A stretch of 7,819 bases of DNA from CAZEBW01 sp964510205. GTDB lineage: Bacteria; Chloroflexota; Anaerolineae; VGOG01. Each line of letters begins with the position of its first letter. Position 1 is the first letter of the stretch. Below the pieces are notes generated by a model. The model saw only the letters and a program-made list of their open reading frames with translations, had not been told where the DNA came from and did not search any database. Of this stretch, positions 5,658 through 7,819 are shown in pieces. A program made the translations under genes and the position numbers. The stretch lies in the NCBI GenBank assembly GCA_964510205.1, contig CAZEBW010000125.1, forward strand, positions 1-7,819, in the 5' to 3' direction.

Positions 5658-7370
5658 TTACCTCCTGAGAAATCTCTTCTCCAGCTGGGAGGTGCTCAGG
5701 CAGATCACGGTCGGCCTGCCGTGGGGACAAGTGCGGGGCTGATCCGTGTCCTCCAGCTTTCTGATGAGTTGTCTCATCTCTTCATCCGATAAGCTCTTGC
5801 CGGCCCTCACGGCCCCGTGGCAGGCTACTGCAGTGGCGGCTTTGCGGCGCCGATCCTTCTCCGCTTTGCCCGGGAACACCTCATTCAGCAGCTCCCTCAG
5901 CGCTTCTTCTGCATTTCCTTCAACCAGCACGGCTGGGATAGCTTTGACGACATAGGTGCTCCCCCCGAAGGGCTCCACCTCAAAGCCCAGCTCGATGAGA
6001 CTCGCTGATGACTCCTCGAACGCGGCTTCCTCTTCCGGAGTAAGTGCGAGGGTCAGAGGTGCAAGCAGCGCCTGGGAGGCCATCTGTTGGTCTTGTGCCA
6101 TGAGCTCGTCGCAAAGTATCCTCTCGTGGGCAGCGTGTTGGTCGATGATATACAGGCCGTCCGGCCCCTCAGCCACGATATAGCTTGCGGCTATCTGCCC
6201 TAGCGGCCTCAGCGGCGGGAGCTTATCCTCAGCGGCCATAGGGATGCGCTCAAGTTGTTCTTCCTCGGCGGGGCGCTGTATCTCCAGAGCCCTCCACCCG
6301 GCCCACCTACCCCCCTCAGCCCTGCTTGGCCGTCTTTGAAACCGGCGCCTGGGCTGAGAAGACCTGACTGCAGGGATGGGAGCTTTTTCCCGTAATGCGC
6401 CCCTCACTGCCTTCTGAAGGGTCGAGAAGACCTGATCGGCATGGGAGAACTTGATCTCCCTCTTCGCCGGGTGGACATTCACGTCCAAGTCGGCGGGGTC
6501 CAACTGGATGTCTATGACGGCCATGGGATGACGCCCCTTGGGGAGAAAGCCGTGGTAGGCTTCCTCGAGGCTGTAGGCGAGCATAGCGTCTTGGACCCAG
6601 CGGCGGTTGACGAAGAAGGTGAGATGGCTTCTATTGGCTCTGGTGAGCTGGGGAACGCTTACGTAACCGCTGATCTGGACGGGAGATCCTTCTACTGGCT
6701 TGACCTTCAGCATGCTGCGGGCATCTTCCAGACCATAGAGTTCGATCAGCACGTCGAAGAGCTCCCCCTGGCCTGTGGATTGGAAGGTCCTTCTCCCCTC
6801 GCTTACTAAAGCGAGCCTGATTTCGGGATAGGCCAGGGCGTATCTTGTGACCCAGGATGCGGCGTGCTTTTTCTCGGTGGCGTCGCTTTTCAGGAACTTC
6901 CTCCTGGCCGGGACGTTGTAGAACAGGTTCTCTACAGTGACCACGGTGCCTTGGGGGCAGGCTTTCTTGCTCTTCTTCACCACATTGCCCCCTTCCACCC
7001 TGATCAGAGTGCCTACCTTTTCCCCTTCGGTCCTGCTGAGCATGGTCATGTGGGAGACGCTGGCGATCGAGGCCAGGGCCTCTCCCCGAAAGCCAAGGGT
7101 TCTGATTGCAGCCAGATCCTCGGCGGCCGTCAGCTTGCTGGTGGAGTATCGGTCGAAAGCAAGCTCAACTTCCTGCGAGGGAATGCCAGTGCCATCATCG
7201 GCGACTTGGATGCTGCGAATCCCTCCTCGCCGAATCTTCACTTCTATGTCTGTCGCCCCAGCGTCAATGGAGTTCTCCACTAACTCCTTGACCACCGAGG
7301 CCGGTCTTTCGACTACCTCACCTGCGGCTATCTGGGAGGCAACTTGCCGCGATAGCTTAGCTATAGGCAT
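5658..7370 (-). CDS. mutL: DNA mismatch repair protein MutL
   Basis: 570 residues, typical of bacterial MutL. MutL couples MutS mismatch recognition to strand incision and removal in the cytoplasm. The N-terminal GHKL ATPase shows ELVENSIDAGA (29-39, with Glu32 and Asn33), DDGTGI (58-63), GFRGEAL (93-99) and the transducer segment NVHPAKREIKF (298-308). An Arg- and Pro-rich linker covers about 328-388. The C-terminal dimerisation and endonuclease domain has DQHA (410-413) with Glu416, ACHGAVRAGKSL (516-527), CPHGRPT (548-554) and terminal FLRR. These are hallmarks of nicking MutL proteins from bacteria without MutH. The last acidic position of DQHAx2Ex4E is Asp421 instead of Glu. The start ATG at 7370 has AGGAG eight bases upstream. 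The preceding small ORF overlaps this start by 10 nt, and the stop codon is fused to AGGAGG. No mutS is in the window. Confidence 0.98.
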   Translation of the reverse strand: MPIAKLSRQVASQIAAGEVVERPASVVKELVENSIDAGATDIEVKIRRGGIRSIQVADDGTGIPSQEVELAFDRYSTSKLTAAEDLAAIRTLGFRGEALASIASVSHMTMLSRTEGEKVGTLIRVEGGNVVKKSKKACPQGTVVTVENLFYNVPARRKFLKSDATEKKHAASWVTRYALAYPEIRLALVSEGRRTFQSTGQGELFDVLIELYGLEDARSMLKVKPVEGSPVQISGYVSVPQLTRANRSHLTFFVNRRWVQDAMLAYSLEEAYHGFLPKGRHPMAVIDIQLDPADLDVNVHPAKREIKFSHADQVFSTLQKAVRGALREKAPIPAVRSSQPRRRFQRRPSRAEGGRWAGWRALEIQRPAEEEQLERIPMAAEDKLPPLRPLGQIAASYIVAEGPDGLYIIDQHAAHERILCDELMAQDQQMASQALLAPLTLALTPEEEAAFEESSASLIELGFEVEPFGGSTYVVKAIPAVLVEGNAEEALRELLNEVFPGKAEKDRRRKAATAVACHGAVRAGKSLSDEEMRQLIRKLEDTDQPRTCPHGRPTVICLSTSQLEKRFLRR

Positions 7371-7623
7371 AGAATCATCTCCTCTTCTTTCTCGTTGCTC
7401 ATCTCTGGCTGTACCACGCTGAACGCGTCGCCTGTGGTGGACTTGAACACATAATGCGTGTGGTTATCAACCTCTGCCACATTCAGGAGCTCACACTTGC
7501 CTGCTTCGTGCATGGCGGTGGCCAGCAGGAACTGGAAGGCCTCTTGGACTTCGTGAGCTTGGGGGATGAGGAGGGAGGCGAAGGGTTGGGGTTGGGGAGA
7601 GGCGGATTAGTGGGGTTCATCAT
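7361..7623 (-). pseudogene. small unknown gene upstream of mutL, apparently split by a one-base frameshift
   Basis: An ATG pair at 7623 and 7620 follows AGAGG four bases upstream and opens a Pro/Ser-rich frame. That frame soon loses protein-like character and stops at 7483. A second frame is open from about 7606 down to TAG at 7361-7363 and looks coding: it contains QEAFQFLLATAMHEAGKC, then YVFKSTTGDAFSV and a Glu-rich end. Joining the frames at the run of five G (plus strand, 7561-7565) needs one extra base or a -1 slip, and gives an 87-residue protein whose end overlaps the mutL start by 10 nt. If the upstream part is not used, the ATG at 7513 gives a 50-residue protein without a clear ribosome binding site. 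Possible causes are a sequencing error in the homopolymer, a recent mutation, or true recoding. I do not recognise the family. Confidence 0.5.
7379..7383 (-). promoter_or_regulatory. Shine-Dalgarno site of mutL
   Basis: AGGAG on the minus strand, eight bases before the mutL ATG at 7368-7370. It lies inside the end of the preceding small reading frame, which fits translational coupling of the two. Confidence 0.7.
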
Positions 7624-7682
7624 AGTACCTCTGCTCACAAACGACCGCTTGGCAGGGCACAGCAAAGGTTACCAGGCGCACA

Positions 7683-7819
7683 CTATTCCCATGCGGCAGC
7701 CAAGCCATCAGCTGCTTGCCTGACTCGCGGCATGATCTCTCCATCGCCAAACCACTCGCTGCTTCTACTCGACGCCCCCCATTTTGCGCCGCCGATGCTG
7801 CCTGCAAGCACGGGGCAAT
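7683..7819 (-). CDS. C-terminal end of a protein, possibly ADP-ribosylglycohydrolase family (partial)
   Basis: The frame is open from the right edge (first full codon at 7817) to TAG at 7683-7685 and gives 44 residues. It starts CPVLAGSIGGAKWGA, has a Trp-Phe-Gly turn and ends with RVRQAADGLAAAWE. The A-G-S-x-x-G-A-x-x-G segment followed by a Trp and an Ala-rich helix resembles the last helices of ADP-ribosylglycohydrolases (DraG-like), where a metal-binding D-x-D motif lies just upstream. That motif would be outside the window. With so few residues the family call is weak, but the stretch looks coding and ends 59 nt before the next small gene. The gene starts beyond the right edge. Confidence 0.4.
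   Translation of the reverse strand, partial: CPVLAGSIGGAKWGASSRSSEWFGDGEIMPRVRQAADGLAAAWE

Noticed and set aside
7607..7807. Minus-strand 66-codon frame near the right edge
   Set aside because: It overlaps the better-looking C-terminal fragment ending at 7683, has a TTG start and no recognisable motif.

Overview
The window reads as bacterial chromosome, most likely Chloroflexota (an Anaerolineae-like lineage). The clues are indirect. A secreted protein carries a short hydrophobic FLPLVQKN stretch just before a long Thr-Pro linker, a layout I associate with Chloroflexota surface proteins. MutL is also of a type that fits that phylum. No rRNA, tRNA, CRISPR array, integrase or insertion sequence is visible.

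Every supported gene lies on the minus strand, so the cluster is read from right to left. At the right edge is the last 44 codons of a protein that may be an ADP-ribosylglycohydrolase. Next comes a small ORF that appears frameshifted and whose end overlaps the start of mutL (5658-7370). After mutL come a probable 52-codon protein, a 128-aa protein with a four-cysteine zinc-binding motif, and a secreted ComEC-like metallo-beta-lactamase-fold protein with a long Thr-Pro linker and a C-terminal Excalibur domain. These are followed by a polytopic membrane protein with an HExxH metallopeptidase motif. After a 132-nt gap holding a perfect hairpin there are a 318-aa membrane protein built on an internal duplication and a small DUF5658-like membrane protein. 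A 215-nt gap precedes an alpha/beta hydrolase. The leftmost 144 nt hold no gene but contain a weak promoter-like sequence pointing off the left edge.

Spacing is tight from the frameshifted ORF down to the HExxH protein: a 10-nt overlap, then gaps of 9, 18, 39 and 9 nt. Those genes are probably co-transcribed. The pair at 2582-1164 is separated by only 21 nt and may form a second unit, or a continuation past the hairpin. The hydrolase has a strong ribosome binding site but stands somewhat apart.

Functionally, only mutL (mismatch repair) and the catalytic folds of the hydrolase, the MBL protein and the HExxH protein can be named. The most interesting block is the secreted MBL-Excalibur protein with the tightly coupled membrane metallopeptidase-like protein. 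Downstream of it is the duplicated membrane protein, for which I recognise no function. A shared envelope or extracellular-DNA role is possible but is inference only.
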